From assembly GCA_034440595.1 (NCBI GenBank), contig JAWXCH010000192.1, forward strand, positions 1-14,336: a DNA stretch of 14,336 bases, written 5' to 3'. This DNA comes from JAWXCH01 sp034440595 (lineage in GTDB: Bacteria > Planctomycetota > Planctomycetia > Pirellulales > JALHPA01). The position numbers were made by a program, and so were the translations under genes. Positions 6,797-13,801 of this stretch are shown here, piece by piece (the stretch's first letter is position 1; each line of letters starts with the position of its first letter). The notes under the pieces were generated by a model. That model was not told where the DNA came from. It saw only the letters and a list, made by a program, of their open reading frames with translations, and ran no database searches.

Positions 6797-8137
6797 TTGA
6801 CCAAAATCGAACCACGTACGCTCCGCGGATTTCGCGATTACCTCCCCGCGGCCATGATCCCGCGTGAGCGACTCATTGAAACCGCCCGCCGTGTCTACCG
6901 TTCGTATGGGTTTAGCCCGATCGATACACCGGCGCTAGAGTATCTCGAGGTCCTGACCGGCAAGGGGAGCGACGAAACCGACAAGCAGCTCTATCGTTTC
7001 GAAGATCATGGTGGCCGCTCCGTCGGCATGCGTTTCGACTTGACGGTCCCACTGGCTCGGTTTGTCGCACAGCACGCCAACGAGCTGGGCCTGCCGTTCA
7101 AGCGGTACCATATCGGCACTGTCTGGCGCGGCGAGAACACGCAGCGCGGGCGCTACCGCGAATTCATGCAGTGCGATTTCGACACGATCGGCACCCTCTC
7201 CCCGGCTGCCGATATCGAAACGGTGCTGGTGATTCACGACCTGTTCCAGGCACTTGGTTTCGACTCGTTCCAAATCCGCATCAATAACCGGCTGGTGCTA
7301 AACGGCCTGCTCGAACGGCTGGGCCTACTTGAAAAATCCGCGGCCGTCCTACGGGCACTGGATAAATTGACCAAAGCGGGCCCCGAGAAAGTCCTGCAAG
7401 AAATGATCGACGTGGCCGGTGCGACCGAGCAGCAGGCCAGCGAAGTCATTAAACTGGCCGAGCTGTCCGGCTCCAACGAGCAAATCTTACAGCAACTGCC
7501 GCAACTAGTGGCCGGTAGCGAGCGCGGCGAAGAAGGAGTCGCGCGCCTAGCCGAACTGCTCTCGACCGTGGCTGCCGCCGGTGTCTCGCCAGATCGCGTA
7601 CAACTCGACGTCTCCATCGCACGCGGGCTGGACTACTACACCGGCACAATTTTTGAAACATTCCTCGGCGCGCTCCCCACACTAGGGAGCGTCTGTTCTG
7701 GTGGTCGCTACGATAATCTGGCAGAACTGTACACCAATCAGCAGTTGCCCGGCATTGGTGCCTCGCTGGGTCTGGATCGTCTGCTGGCCGGAATGGAAGA
7801 GCTGGGCATGATCCCGGCGGTGACCACCCCCGCTCAGGTTTTCATTCCGTATTTTGATAGTACGCGATTGAAGGACTATCTGCGTCTGGCAGCACAACTC
7901 CGCGCCGCCGGGCTAGGAGTCGAAGTCTTTCCCGAGCCAAAGAAACTAGGCCAGCAACTAAAATACGCCGACCGCCGCGGGTACCAGGTCGCCATCGTCG
8001 CCGGTGAAAACGAATTCGCCGCCAACACCGTGCAATTGAAGAACCTGAAGAAAGGTGAAAGTGTCACGATTTCAATCGCGGAGGGGGTCGCGCAGTTGGT
8101 GGGGGCGATTGGGGAAGCCTTGGACGCGGCGATGTAG
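6797..8137 (+). CDS. hisS: histidyl-tRNA synthetase
   Basis: HisRS charges tRNA-His with histidine in the cytoplasm; it is essential. The 446-residue protein has the class II core: PRTLRGFRDYLP (6-17), motif 2 KRYHIGTVWRGENTQRGRYR (102-121), the histidine-specific ARGLDYYTGTIFE (275-287) and motif 3 GIGASLGLDRL with Arg328. A C-terminal anticodon-binding domain (about 350-440) follows, with EVFPEPKKLGQQLKYADRRG. The start must be TTG 6797: an in-frame stop lies at 6773-6775, there is no ATG between, and the first internal ATG (residue 20) would delete conserved sequence. The GLDYYTG form of the His motif, rather than the GLDYYNRTVFE of E. coli, resembles eukaryotic and alphaproteobacterial enzymes. 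There is no visible Shine-Dalgarno site or terminator. Confidence 0.96.
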   Translation: MTKIEPRTLRGFRDYLPAAMIPRERLIETARRVYRSYGFSPIDTPALEYLEVLTGKGSDETDKQLYRFEDHGGRSVGMRFDLTVPLARFVAQHANELGLPFKRYHIGTVWRGENTQRGRYREFMQCDFDTIGTLSPAADIETVLVIHDLFQALGFDSFQIRINNRLVLNGLLERLGLLEKSAAVLRALDKLTKAGPEKVLQEMIDVAGATEQQASEVIKLAELSGSNEQILQQLPQLVAGSERGEEGVARLAELLSTVAAAGVSPDRVQLDVSIARGLDYYTGTIFETFLGALPTLGSVCSGGRYDNLAELYTNQQLPGIGASLGLDRLLAGMEELGMIPAVTTPAQVFIPYFDSTRLKDYLRLAAQLRAAGLGVEVFPEPKKLGQQLKYADRRGYQVAIVAGENEFAANTVQLKNLKKGESVTISIAEGVAQLVGAIGEALDAAM

Positions 8138-8241
8138 TCAGACTTCTCTGGAAAACGCTCGAATTCTACTCGATTGTGAATTTCGCTCCAAAAGTATGGG
8201 AAATATCCACCTAGTTACGTCAGTTGTTGCATCGGTCGACG

Positions 8242-8270
8242 CTGACAGTTAAGATCTTTCTAGGTATAAA
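8242..8270 (+). promoter_or_regulatory. near-consensus sigma70-type promoter for the SBBP gene
   Basis: CTGACA (8242-8247) and TATAAA (8265-8270) are separated by exactly 17 bases, and each box has one mismatch to consensus. It lies 62 bases upstream of the ATG at 8333. It is the best promoter in the window, and its position shows the propeller gene is transcribed independently of hisS. Confidence 0.65.
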
Positions 8271-8319
8271 AGGGTGGCTTCTCTGAAAGTCACTCAAACA
8301 TTTTCAGTTTTTTCTAGTT

Positions 8320-8325
8320 GGGGGA
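8320..8325 (+). promoter_or_regulatory. Shine-Dalgarno site fixing the SBBP gene start
   Basis: GGGGGA lies seven bases before ATG 8333. It overlaps the alternative in-frame TTG at 8318, which is therefore not the start. Confidence 0.6.
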
Positions 8326-8332
8326 AATCAAG

Positions 8333-9775
8333 ATGGCAACTAAGAGCTTTGATTATGCTCTCCGATCACAGCACTGTTCGAAAGTGACTGGATTCTCGAT
8401 CCGCAATTTAGCTCTATCGAACCTGCGCCGAATCTTAAGTCGCACCGGAATTTTTGTATGTGCGCTGGCTATTGCCATGTCACTGACTGAGACCAGCAAC
8501 GCGCAGGTGGTCGAATGGATTCGGACGCTGGGGCACGATTCTTTGAACGAAGGGAACGGCGTCGTTACCGATGGCGTGGGAAACATCTACATTGCCGGAC
8601 GTACTACGGATACGATCGGCGCGGTTAATTTTGGGAAGAGCGATGCCATTGTGAGCAAGTACGATTCCACAGGAGCGTTGCAATGGTCGACTCAAATTGG
8701 AACTGCGGAAGCCGACCTAGCTTACGGAATAACATTGGACCAATCAGGTGGTATTTACATTGCAGGCTTGACAGATGGTTCCTTAGGCACACCGCTGGGA
8801 CAAGTTGATGCCTTCGTTGCCAAATTGAACGAAAACGGAGCACTGCTATGGACGAAGCAGTTTGGAACCAATGAGCCGGATATTGCGAAAAGCATTTCCG
8901 CGGATGGCCTAGGTAACGTTTATGTAACAGGGTGGACGGAAGGAAGTTTGGGAGCTTCTCATAAGTGGAGCTACGATGTTTTTCTAAGCAAGTACGATTC
9001 GTCAGGAACACCGATTTGGAATCGACAAATCGGGACGATGGAAGAAGATCAGGCGCATGCAGTGTCAACTGACCTACTGGGCAACATTTACATTGCAGGA
9101 TACTCGACAGGCGATCTTGGCGGGGGCAATGCAGGTCACAGCGATGCGTTTGTTGCCAAGTATGATAGTTCCGGAAATCAGATATGGATAACTAGTCTAG
9201 GATCCAACAACTTAGACCAAGCTCGCGGAATTGTCGTTGATAATGCAGGGAACGTATTTATTACAGGGAGAACGGAAGGAAATTTAGGCGGTCCAAACGC
9301 AGGTGGCACTGATGCGTTTTTGAGTAAACTGGATGGAGCCGGAAATCAACAATGGTCGCGACAACTTGGCACGTCGCTCTTCGATGACAGCTACGGAATC
9401 ACGGTTGACCCTCTTGGTAACGTGCTTATCTCTGGAGTGACCGGGGGAACACTGGGTGAATCCTCATTGGGCCTTCAAGACGTACTTGTCGCGGCATACG
9501 ATACTGCGGGGAATCAACTTTGGATTGAGCAATTTGGCACGAATCGCGATGACAGAGGACTGGCGATTGCTGCGGACGGATTGGGAAATGCCTATATTAC
9601 AGGATTCTTAAATGATCGAGTCCTTTTTGCCGGAGATCCCCATGAGATGTTTCTTGCGAAAATTGTCATACCGGAACCGAGCGGTATAACGCTAGCCCTT
9701 GTGAGCTTTGCACTCCTCGTGGCGGGACGTCCCTACTTTCTTTCTCGCCGCCGCATTGGCCAATCGAAAGCTTGA
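8333..9775 (+). CDS. secreted SBBP seven-repeat beta-propeller protein with PEP-CTERM tail
   Basis: A 480-residue exported protein. After a long basic n-region, GIFVCALAIAMSL (39-51) and a SNA|Q cleavage site near residue 57 form a signal peptide. Residues about 59-445 are seven tandem repeats of about 55 residues, each reading roughly W-x-x-Q-x-G-T ... D-x-x-GN-x-Y-I-x-G-x-T-x-G-x-LG ... D-x-F-V-x-K-Y-D-x-x-G. These are SBBP (beta-propeller) repeats, and seven of them would close one propeller. The tail is IPEPSG, a hydrophobic helix (451-470) and RRR, a PEP-CTERM sorting signal for exosortase processing. Ligand and function are unknown; display at the cell surface is inferred. The promoter (8242-8270) and Shine-Dalgarno site are good. 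The gene is visibly lower in GC than hisS: two 60-base lines counted by hand give 29 and 27 G+C, against 40 in one hisS line. Confidence 0.92.
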   Translation: MATKSFDYALRSQHCSKVTGFSIRNLALSNLRRILSRTGIFVCALAIAMSLTETSNAQVVEWIRTLGHDSLNEGNGVVTDGVGNIYIAGRTTDTIGAVNFGKSDAIVSKYDSTGALQWSTQIGTAEADLAYGITLDQSGGIYIAGLTDGSLGTPLGQVDAFVAKLNENGALLWTKQFGTNEPDIAKSISADGLGNVYVTGWTEGSLGASHKWSYDVFLSKYDSSGTPIWNRQIGTMEEDQAHAVSTDLLGNIYIAGYSTGDLGGGNAGHSDAFVAKYDSSGNQIWITSLGSNNLDQARGIVVDNAGNVFITGRTEGNLGGPNAGGTDAFLSKLDGAGNQQWSRQLGTSLFDDSYGITVDPLGNVLISGVTGGTLGESSLGLQDVLVAAYDTAGNQLWIEQFGTNRDDRGLAIAADGLGNAYITGFLNDRVLFAGDPHEMFLAKIVIPEPSGITLALVSFALLVAGRPYFLSRRRIGQSKA

Positions 9776-9936
9776 GCCGCTGTAGGCATCTAGATTTCTT
9801 GGTGGCAATGCGGGAATTATGGTACCCCGACGCTGTTGGACATCCGCTTCCGCAAAGTTGGCAAGTCGTGGTTGCTCGATTAGCATGCGGGCAGGGTCGC
9901 TGGCGCAATGTTGTCAATTCGGAACCATTAACCAGG

Positions 9937-9951
9937 GCGAACGCGGTTCGC
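9937..9951 (+). promoter_or_regulatory. hairpin directly before the start of the five-helix membrane gene
   Basis: GCGAAC (9937-9942) and GTTCGC (9946-9951) form a perfect 6-bp stem with a GCG loop, ending one base before ATG 9953. Its 5' edge overlaps the only purine-rich patch (CAGGG). It could mask initiation or favour the in-frame ATG at 9968. This is inferred from position only. Confidence 0.35.
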
Positions 9952-9952
9952 A

Positions 9953-10531
9953 ATGGACGACCAATGCATGCCTGACCAATCGCCAGAATCTCGATCGCAC
10001 GGCATCAACCTCGACTTCGTCCTTATCATCTACATCACTCTGCTGCTCTTTGCGCTTTCGGCACTACAAATTGTAACTGGATCGAGTTTCGTTTGGGAGA
10101 GCGGCCATTCGCGGGTTTCTGCCACCAACTGTTTCCGCTTAGGCAATTTATGGTCGCTCTGCATTGCGTTTTTCTTAATCCTGTATACAGCCTTAAGACT
10201 TTCGGCACACGACGCTGGCTTTCGCCCTTCCCTGCTAATCATAGCTCTCATCTGCCTGGCCTTTTCGGCAGCCGGGTTTGCATCGCCAATTGAGCATCTA
10301 GGACTTATGTTGCCGCCGGAATGGGCACACGCGCGAATCGCAGTCCGTATTCTAATGGACAAAACCTTCATCCCCGGTGTCCTGCTACACCTGACCCTCT
10401 TTACCCTGCTGCTCCGCGCCTGTTTTCGCGACCATTTCAGTCTGGTCTACTCACTACGAGATATCCTGCTAGTCATTTTCTTATGCTGCGTAACGCTAAC
10501 CGTCTGCCGCTTTTGCTGGACGTTGTATTGA
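9953..10531 (+). CDS. hypothetical integral membrane protein, about five helices
   Basis: A 192-residue protein that I do not recognise. Hydrophobic segments are at about residues 20-42 (FVLIIYITLLLFALSALQIV), 65-85, 92-113 (LLIIALICLAFSAAGF), 138-158 (PGVLLHLTLFTLLLR) and 168-191 (ILLVIFLCCVTLTVCRF). The N-terminus is polar (MDDQCMPDQSPESRSHG) and probably not a signal peptide. There is no catalytic motif, and it lacks the Cys/Arg pattern and size of an exosortase despite the PEP-CTERM neighbour. The start is ATG 9953, or ATG 9968 five codons later. The hydrophobicity and an uninterrupted frame support a real gene, although Cys and Ser are somewhat frequent and no Shine-Dalgarno site is well placed. 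It is 177 bp behind the propeller gene. A hairpin cluster follows the stop. Confidence 0.65.
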   Translation: MDDQCMPDQSPESRSHGINLDFVLIIYITLLLFALSALQIVTGSSFVWESGHSRVSATNCFRLGNLWSLCIAFFLILYTALRLSAHDAGFRPSLLIIALICLAFSAAGFASPIEHLGLMLPPEWAHARIAVRILMDKTFIPGVLLHLTLFTLLLRACFRDHFSLVYSLRDILLVIFLCCVTLTVCRFCWTLY

Positions 10532-10603
10532 TCGACAGAAGGTGTGCGGCATGCGAATCGCGCTGCGCGAGAAAGTATAGCAGTTGAGCGAGGAAGGACT
10601 GGA

Positions 10604-10726
10604 TTCCCGCCTGCGCGGGAAAGACGCGCTTCGCGGAAGCAGGCGATCTTTCGACGGAGCGAAAGGCGACTGAGCGCACCCTCACCCGCGGCTGATACCG
10701 CGACCTCTCCCGCAAGCGGGAGAGGT
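10604..10726. repeat. cluster of five consecutive hairpins
   Basis: Five perfect stems lie one after another. They are TTCCCGC/GCGGGAA (10604-10621, loop CTGC), GCTTC/GAAGC (10628-10640), CTTTCG/CGAAAG (10648-10665), CGCGG/CCGCG (10687-10702) and ACCTCTCCCGC/GCGGGAGAGGT (10703-10726, 11 bp). The first (GGATTCCCGCCTGCGCGGGAA-like) and last (CTCTCCCGCAAGCGGGAGAG-like) resemble dispersed intergenic palindromes known from many genomes. The cluster fills the gap between the membrane gene and the convergent efp. Confidence 0.75.
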
Positions 10727-10732
10727 GATTTT
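10703..10732 (+). terminator. candidate terminator for the membrane gene, possibly bidirectional
   Basis: The strongest stem of the cluster (11 bp, 10703-10726) is followed on the + strand by GATTTT (10727-10732), a short T-run. On the - strand it begins 27 bases after the efp stop but has no T-run beyond it. Intrinsic termination is plausible on +, weaker on -. Confidence 0.4.
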
Positions 10733-10752
10733 GCGCCGCACTGGACACCCAC

Positions 10753-11328
10753 CTACTCCGGGGCCTTGGCCCGCTCAATATAGTCCCCGGTGCGGGTGTC
10801 GACCTTCACGTATTCGCCAATCTCCACAAACGCCGGGCACTGAATCTCGGCCCCGGTTTCCAGCTTGACCGGCTTGTTGAGATTGGTCGCGGTGTTCCCA
10901 CGCACAGACGGTTCGCAGTATTCGATCTTCAGCACCATGTGGTTCGGAGCATCGACACTGATCGGGTTGTTATTGAACAGGATCATCGAGCAAGGCGTGC
11001 CTTCCTTGATCCACTTCCAGGTATCCCCCACCTGGTCCTTGGTCAGCTCGTACTGCTCGTAGCTGGTGTTGTCCATGAAGACGAACTGATCCCCTTGCGA
11101 GTAGAGGTACTGTGCCTCGATCTCGGTCACGTCGGCCTCGTCGAGCGAGTCGCCGCTCTTGTACGTCCGGTCCAGCATCGTGTTGCGATTCAGGTTTTTT
11201 AGGCGGCACTTGTACAGCGCCTGCCCTTTGCCGGGCTTCACAAAGTTGCATTCGACCATCAAATAAGGATCGCCGTCGATCTGAACCTTCAGACCTTTCT
11301 TGAACTGGCTGGTGTTGTAGCTACCCAC
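10753..11328 (-). CDS. efp: elongation factor P
   Basis: EF-P binds the ribosome between the P and E sites and relieves stalling at polyproline stretches. The 191-residue protein has the usual three beta domains: a KOW-like N-domain (SQFKKGLKVQIDGDPYLMVE), a middle OB domain and a C-terminal OB domain ending PAFVEIGEYVKVDTRTGDY, the EF-P signature region. The modified loop is FVKPGKGQA with Lys at position 34, the residue beta-lysylated by EpmA/EpmB in E. coli. The divergent neighbour is epmB, so Lys34 modification here is well supported by context. The start is GTG 11328, with a TAGGA site eight bases upstream. The C-terminus is a few residues longer than in E. coli (ERAKAPE). Confidence 0.97.
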   Translation of the reverse strand: MGSYNTSQFKKGLKVQIDGDPYLMVECNFVKPGKGQALYKCRLKNLNRNTMLDRTYKSGDSLDEADVTEIEAQYLYSQGDQFVFMDNTSYEQYELTKDQVGDTWKWIKEGTPCSMILFNNNPISVDAPNHMVLKIEYCEPSVRGNTATNLNKPVKLETGAEIQCPAFVEIGEYVKVDTRTGDYIERAKAPE

Positions 11329-11458
11329 GTTGGATTTCCTACTTCGATTTAGGTTTTGAAACAGTTATGCTAAACGGGGTCGTGAACCAGGGAACTCCCC
11401 TGGCAGACCGCGAACCAACTTCATTTGTCCAATCAACTCGCTTACCGGATCAACCATC
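11329..11458. promoter_or_regulatory. divergent efp/epmB control region
   Basis: This 130-bp gap must hold promoters for both directions. One stem is seen, CCAGGG (11387-11392) and CCCTGG (11398-11403) with a five-base loop, near the middle. It could be an operator-like palindrome or an mRNA leader structure. I find no box pair close to sigma70 consensus on either strand, so promoter positions are not assigned. Confidence 0.4.
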
Positions 11459-12484
11459 TTGACGATTGCATCCATCCCCCTGCCCGCCGTACCTGATGCG
11501 CGCCAAGCCACTGGGCCACAGGTTTCCACCTGGCAGCAGGCGCTGAAGGACGCGATTCGCGACCCGGCGGTGCTGTGTCAGGAGCTGGAGCTTCCGTTGG
11601 AGCTGGCCAGTCGTGCGGCGGCGCAGGACTTTCCGCTGTTTGCTCCGCGCAGTTATGTGGCGCGGATGCAAAAAGGGAACCCGCGCGACCCCCTTTTGCT
11701 CCAAGTCCTGCCCTTGGACGAGGAGACCCGCGAGCGACACGATTTCTCGGTCGATCCGGTCGGAGATGCGGCGGCAAGCCTGCAGCCCGGCCTGCTGCAC
11801 AAGTACGCGGGCCGCGTTCTGATGGTAACAACTGGGGCTTGCGCCGTCCATTGCCGATACTGCTTTCGGCGGCACTTTCCGTACGCCGATTCGCCCCGTT
11901 CGGTGGAGGCCTGGCAGCCCGCGATTGAGCAAATTGCCGCGGATTGCAGCATTCATGAGGTGATCCTCAGTGGAGGGGATCCGCTGACGCTGGTCGACCG
12001 CACGCTGAGCCAGTTGGCCGAGCAAATTGCCGCCATTCCGCATGTCCGCCGGCTACGGGTTCATACGCGGCTGCCGTTGATGATCCCCGAGCGGGTTACG
12101 CCCGAGCTACTGGCCTGGCTGACCGGCACGCGCCTGGCCACGGTGGTGGTGATTCATGCCAATCACGCGGCCGAGCTAGCGGGCACGGCGGTGAGGCGGC
12201 TGGTGCAGGCTGGAATACCGGTCTTGAATCAGGCGGTCCTACTGCGCGGTGTGAACGATACGGTCGAAGCACAGGCCGAGCTATCCGAGCGGCTGATTGA
12301 TTTGGGCGTGATACCTTACTACCTGCATCAATTGGATCGCGTGCAAGGCGCGGCGCATTTTGAAGTGCCAATCAGCGAGGGATTGGCGCTGATGGAGCAA
12401 CTAAGGCAGCGCTTGCCGGGTTACGCGATCCCGAGGTACGTGCAAGAGATTGCCGGAGAGCCGTATAAGGTGGGGTTGGAGTGA
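11459..12484 (+). CDS. epmB: EF-P beta-lysylation radical SAM enzyme (lysine 2,3-aminomutase EpmB)
   Basis: EpmB converts (S)-alpha-lysine to (R)-beta-lysine, which EpmA then attaches to EF-P Lys34. The 341-residue protein matches EpmB (about 340) rather than the longer KamA. It shows YVARMQKGNPRDPLLLQVLP (68-87), typical of EpmB, then the radical SAM cluster C128-x3-C132-x2-C135 in ACAVHCRYCFRRHFPY. It also has SGGDPLTL for SAM binding, HTRLPLMIPERVT, and a C-terminal PYYLHQLDRVQGAAHFEVP with the PLP/lysine-site HQLD region. The start is TTG 11459. No in-frame ATG lies before the conserved region, and the N-terminus length then fits E. coli EpmB. The assignment over generic lysine 2,3-aminomutase rests on length, the N-terminal block and divergent efp. 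epmA is not in this window. Confidence 0.93.
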   Translation: MTIASIPLPAVPDARQATGPQVSTWQQALKDAIRDPAVLCQELELPLELASRAAAQDFPLFAPRSYVARMQKGNPRDPLLLQVLPLDEETRERHDFSVDPVGDAAASLQPGLLHKYAGRVLMVTTGACAVHCRYCFRRHFPYADSPRSVEAWQPAIEQIAADCSIHEVILSGGDPLTLVDRTLSQLAEQIAAIPHVRRLRVHTRLPLMIPERVTPELLAWLTGTRLATVVVIHANHAAELAGTAVRRLVQAGIPVLNQAVLLRGVNDTVEAQAELSERLIDLGVIPYYLHQLDRVQGAAHFEVPISEGLALMEQLRQRLPGYAIPRYVQEIAGEPYKVGLE

Positions 12485-12490
12485 ATCGTT

Positions 12491-13414
12491 TTACGTTGGC
12501 AAACCCATCAGTTTCATCAGCAGTTGCAGGTCTTCCCAGACATCTTTTTTACTGATGGGGTTTCGCAGCACATAGGCCGGGTGGTAGGTGCAGAGAACCG
12601 GAATGCCGCGATAGTCGTGGAATTTGCCGCGCAGTCGCCCGATCGAGACTTCAGTTTCCAACAGGTTCTTGGCGGCAACGGAACCAAGGCAGCAGATGTA
12701 TTTAGGACGGATCGCTTCCAATTGCCGATTGAGGTACTCGCGGCAGTTGGCCGATTCTTGATTGGTCGGATTTCGATTGTCCGGTGGACGGCACTTGATG
12801 ATGTTCAAGATATAAACGTCTTCGCGGCGGACTTTCATTCCCTTGGTGATCATGTCGGTGAGCAACTGACCGGAGCGACCGACGAACGGCTCCCCTTGTG
12901 CGTCCTCTTGTGCGCCGGGTGCTTCGCCAAGAAAGCAGAGCTGCGCATTGGGGTCGCCCGTGCCGAATACCGTTTGCGTTCGCGTGCTGGCCAGTTCAGG
13001 ACAACGAGTGCAACCGGCGACTTCGCGCGCGATGATTTCGAGGGCCTGTGCCCGGAGTTGTGGAGGGACCGAGAGTCCAAATGGTTCGACACTTGGTGGA
13101 GGTACAACAATGGGTGGTATGCTGACCGCAGAAGGCTTGGCCAGAGGTTTTGGCGCAGTCGCAACGGGAGCAAACGACACGGAGTCGTCTCTGCGGGGAC
13201 TTCGCGACGGAGTAGCTGGTGCGACCGGCGTCACAACAGGTGGCCTCTTCTTGGCCATAGGTTCGGCTTCCTTTCCACTGACGGGCGGGGATGGTTGTTC
13301 GGCAAGCAGCGAAATCGCCTCGCGCATTGCTCGCGGAAGGTGCGTAACGCCTCCCCTTTGCAGGCTCTGCAACTGTTGCCAGGCGGCACGCGCTGATGGA
13401 TTGTCAACGGACAT
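12491..13414 (-). CDS. uracil-DNA glycosylase, family 4-like, Fe-S type, with Pro-rich N-terminal extension
   Basis: This enzyme removes uracil from DNA to start base-excision repair. The C-terminal 190 residues are a UDG-fold domain with the four cluster cysteines C135-x2-C138 (AGCTRCPEL), C208 (IIKCRPPDNRNP) and C224 (ANCREYLN). The active-site motif is GEAPGAQEDAQGEPFVGRSG (163-182), and TYHPAYVLRNP (276-286) is the C-terminal motif. Residues 1-115 are an extra region: a short helical start (AWQQLQSLQRGG) and then a Pro, Ala, Val and Ser-rich linker, probably disordered. The start is ATG 13414. The extension is typical in length for planctomycete members as far as I recall, and its function is unknown. 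It converges on epmB with six bases between the stops. Confidence 0.92.
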   Translation of the reverse strand: MSVDNPSARAAWQQLQSLQRGGVTHLPRAMREAISLLAEQPSPPVSGKEAEPMAKKRPPVVTPVAPATPSRSPRRDDSVSFAPVATAPKPLAKPSAVSIPPIVVPPPSVEPFGLSVPPQLRAQALEIIAREVAGCTRCPELASTRTQTVFGTGDPNAQLCFLGEAPGAQEDAQGEPFVGRSGQLLTDMITKGMKVRREDVYILNIIKCRPPDNRNPTNQESANCREYLNRQLEAIRPKYICCLGSVAAKNLLETEVSIGRLRGKFHDYRGIPVLCTYHPAYVLRNPISKKDVWEDLQLLMKLMGLPT

Positions 13415-13801
13415 AGCAGGGATTCGGGATGAATACGGCAGATCAGTAAATGCTCATCACGATAAAAACAGCTTGGAACGTGCAGGTTCGTGGCACGCTA
13501 CCACCAGTATTGCGACTGGCGGCGGGTTTCAACAGCCCTATCGACTTGCGTTCCACTGGGGTATCATGAACGGCACATCGCTTGGCTCAGTGCATACTCC
13601 CTCGAAGCCACAGATAACGCTGTGTGCCACTGGCTCCGCCAGTGCCGAGAAGATACAGCGCAAAAAGGCGATTCACACTGGCGAAGCCAGTGGCACACAA
13701 CCCTAATTCCTACACGCCCGCTGTCCGTCCAGTTTCTAGCGCGATGGATCGGCGGATTTGCATTTTCTAGCGCAAGATTCAGTCTTTCTGGCATATCGGT
13801 C
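13415..13801. other. intergenic region between the divergent UDG and der genes
   Basis: About 390 bp. The main feature is the 24-bp inverted repeat at 13621-13699. A smaller stem, CCAGT/ACTGG, brackets ATTGCG near 13504-13519. TTTCTAGCGC occurs twice, at 13733-13742 and 13764-13773, 31 bp apart, just upstream of der. No consensus promoter for UDG or der and no gene is evident. Confidence 0.5.
13621..13699. repeat. near-perfect 24-bp inverted repeat (GTGCCACTGGC family)
   Basis: Arms 13621-13644 and 13676-13699 are reverse complements with a single mismatch (CTCCG against CTTCG). The loop is 31 bases. Each arm is itself a hairpin, CACTGGC/GCCAGTG around three bases, and each outer end is TGTGTGCCA. 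Two self-complementary units facing each other like this resemble paired REP sequences. I recognise the GTGCCACTGGC word as a frequent planctomycete intergenic repeat; no transposase is near. Confidence 0.85.

Noticed and set aside
9953..10531. Membrane protein as a possible exosortase for the neighbouring PEP-CTERM protein
   Set aside because: Too short, with fewer helices and no exosortase Cys/Arg catalytic pattern.
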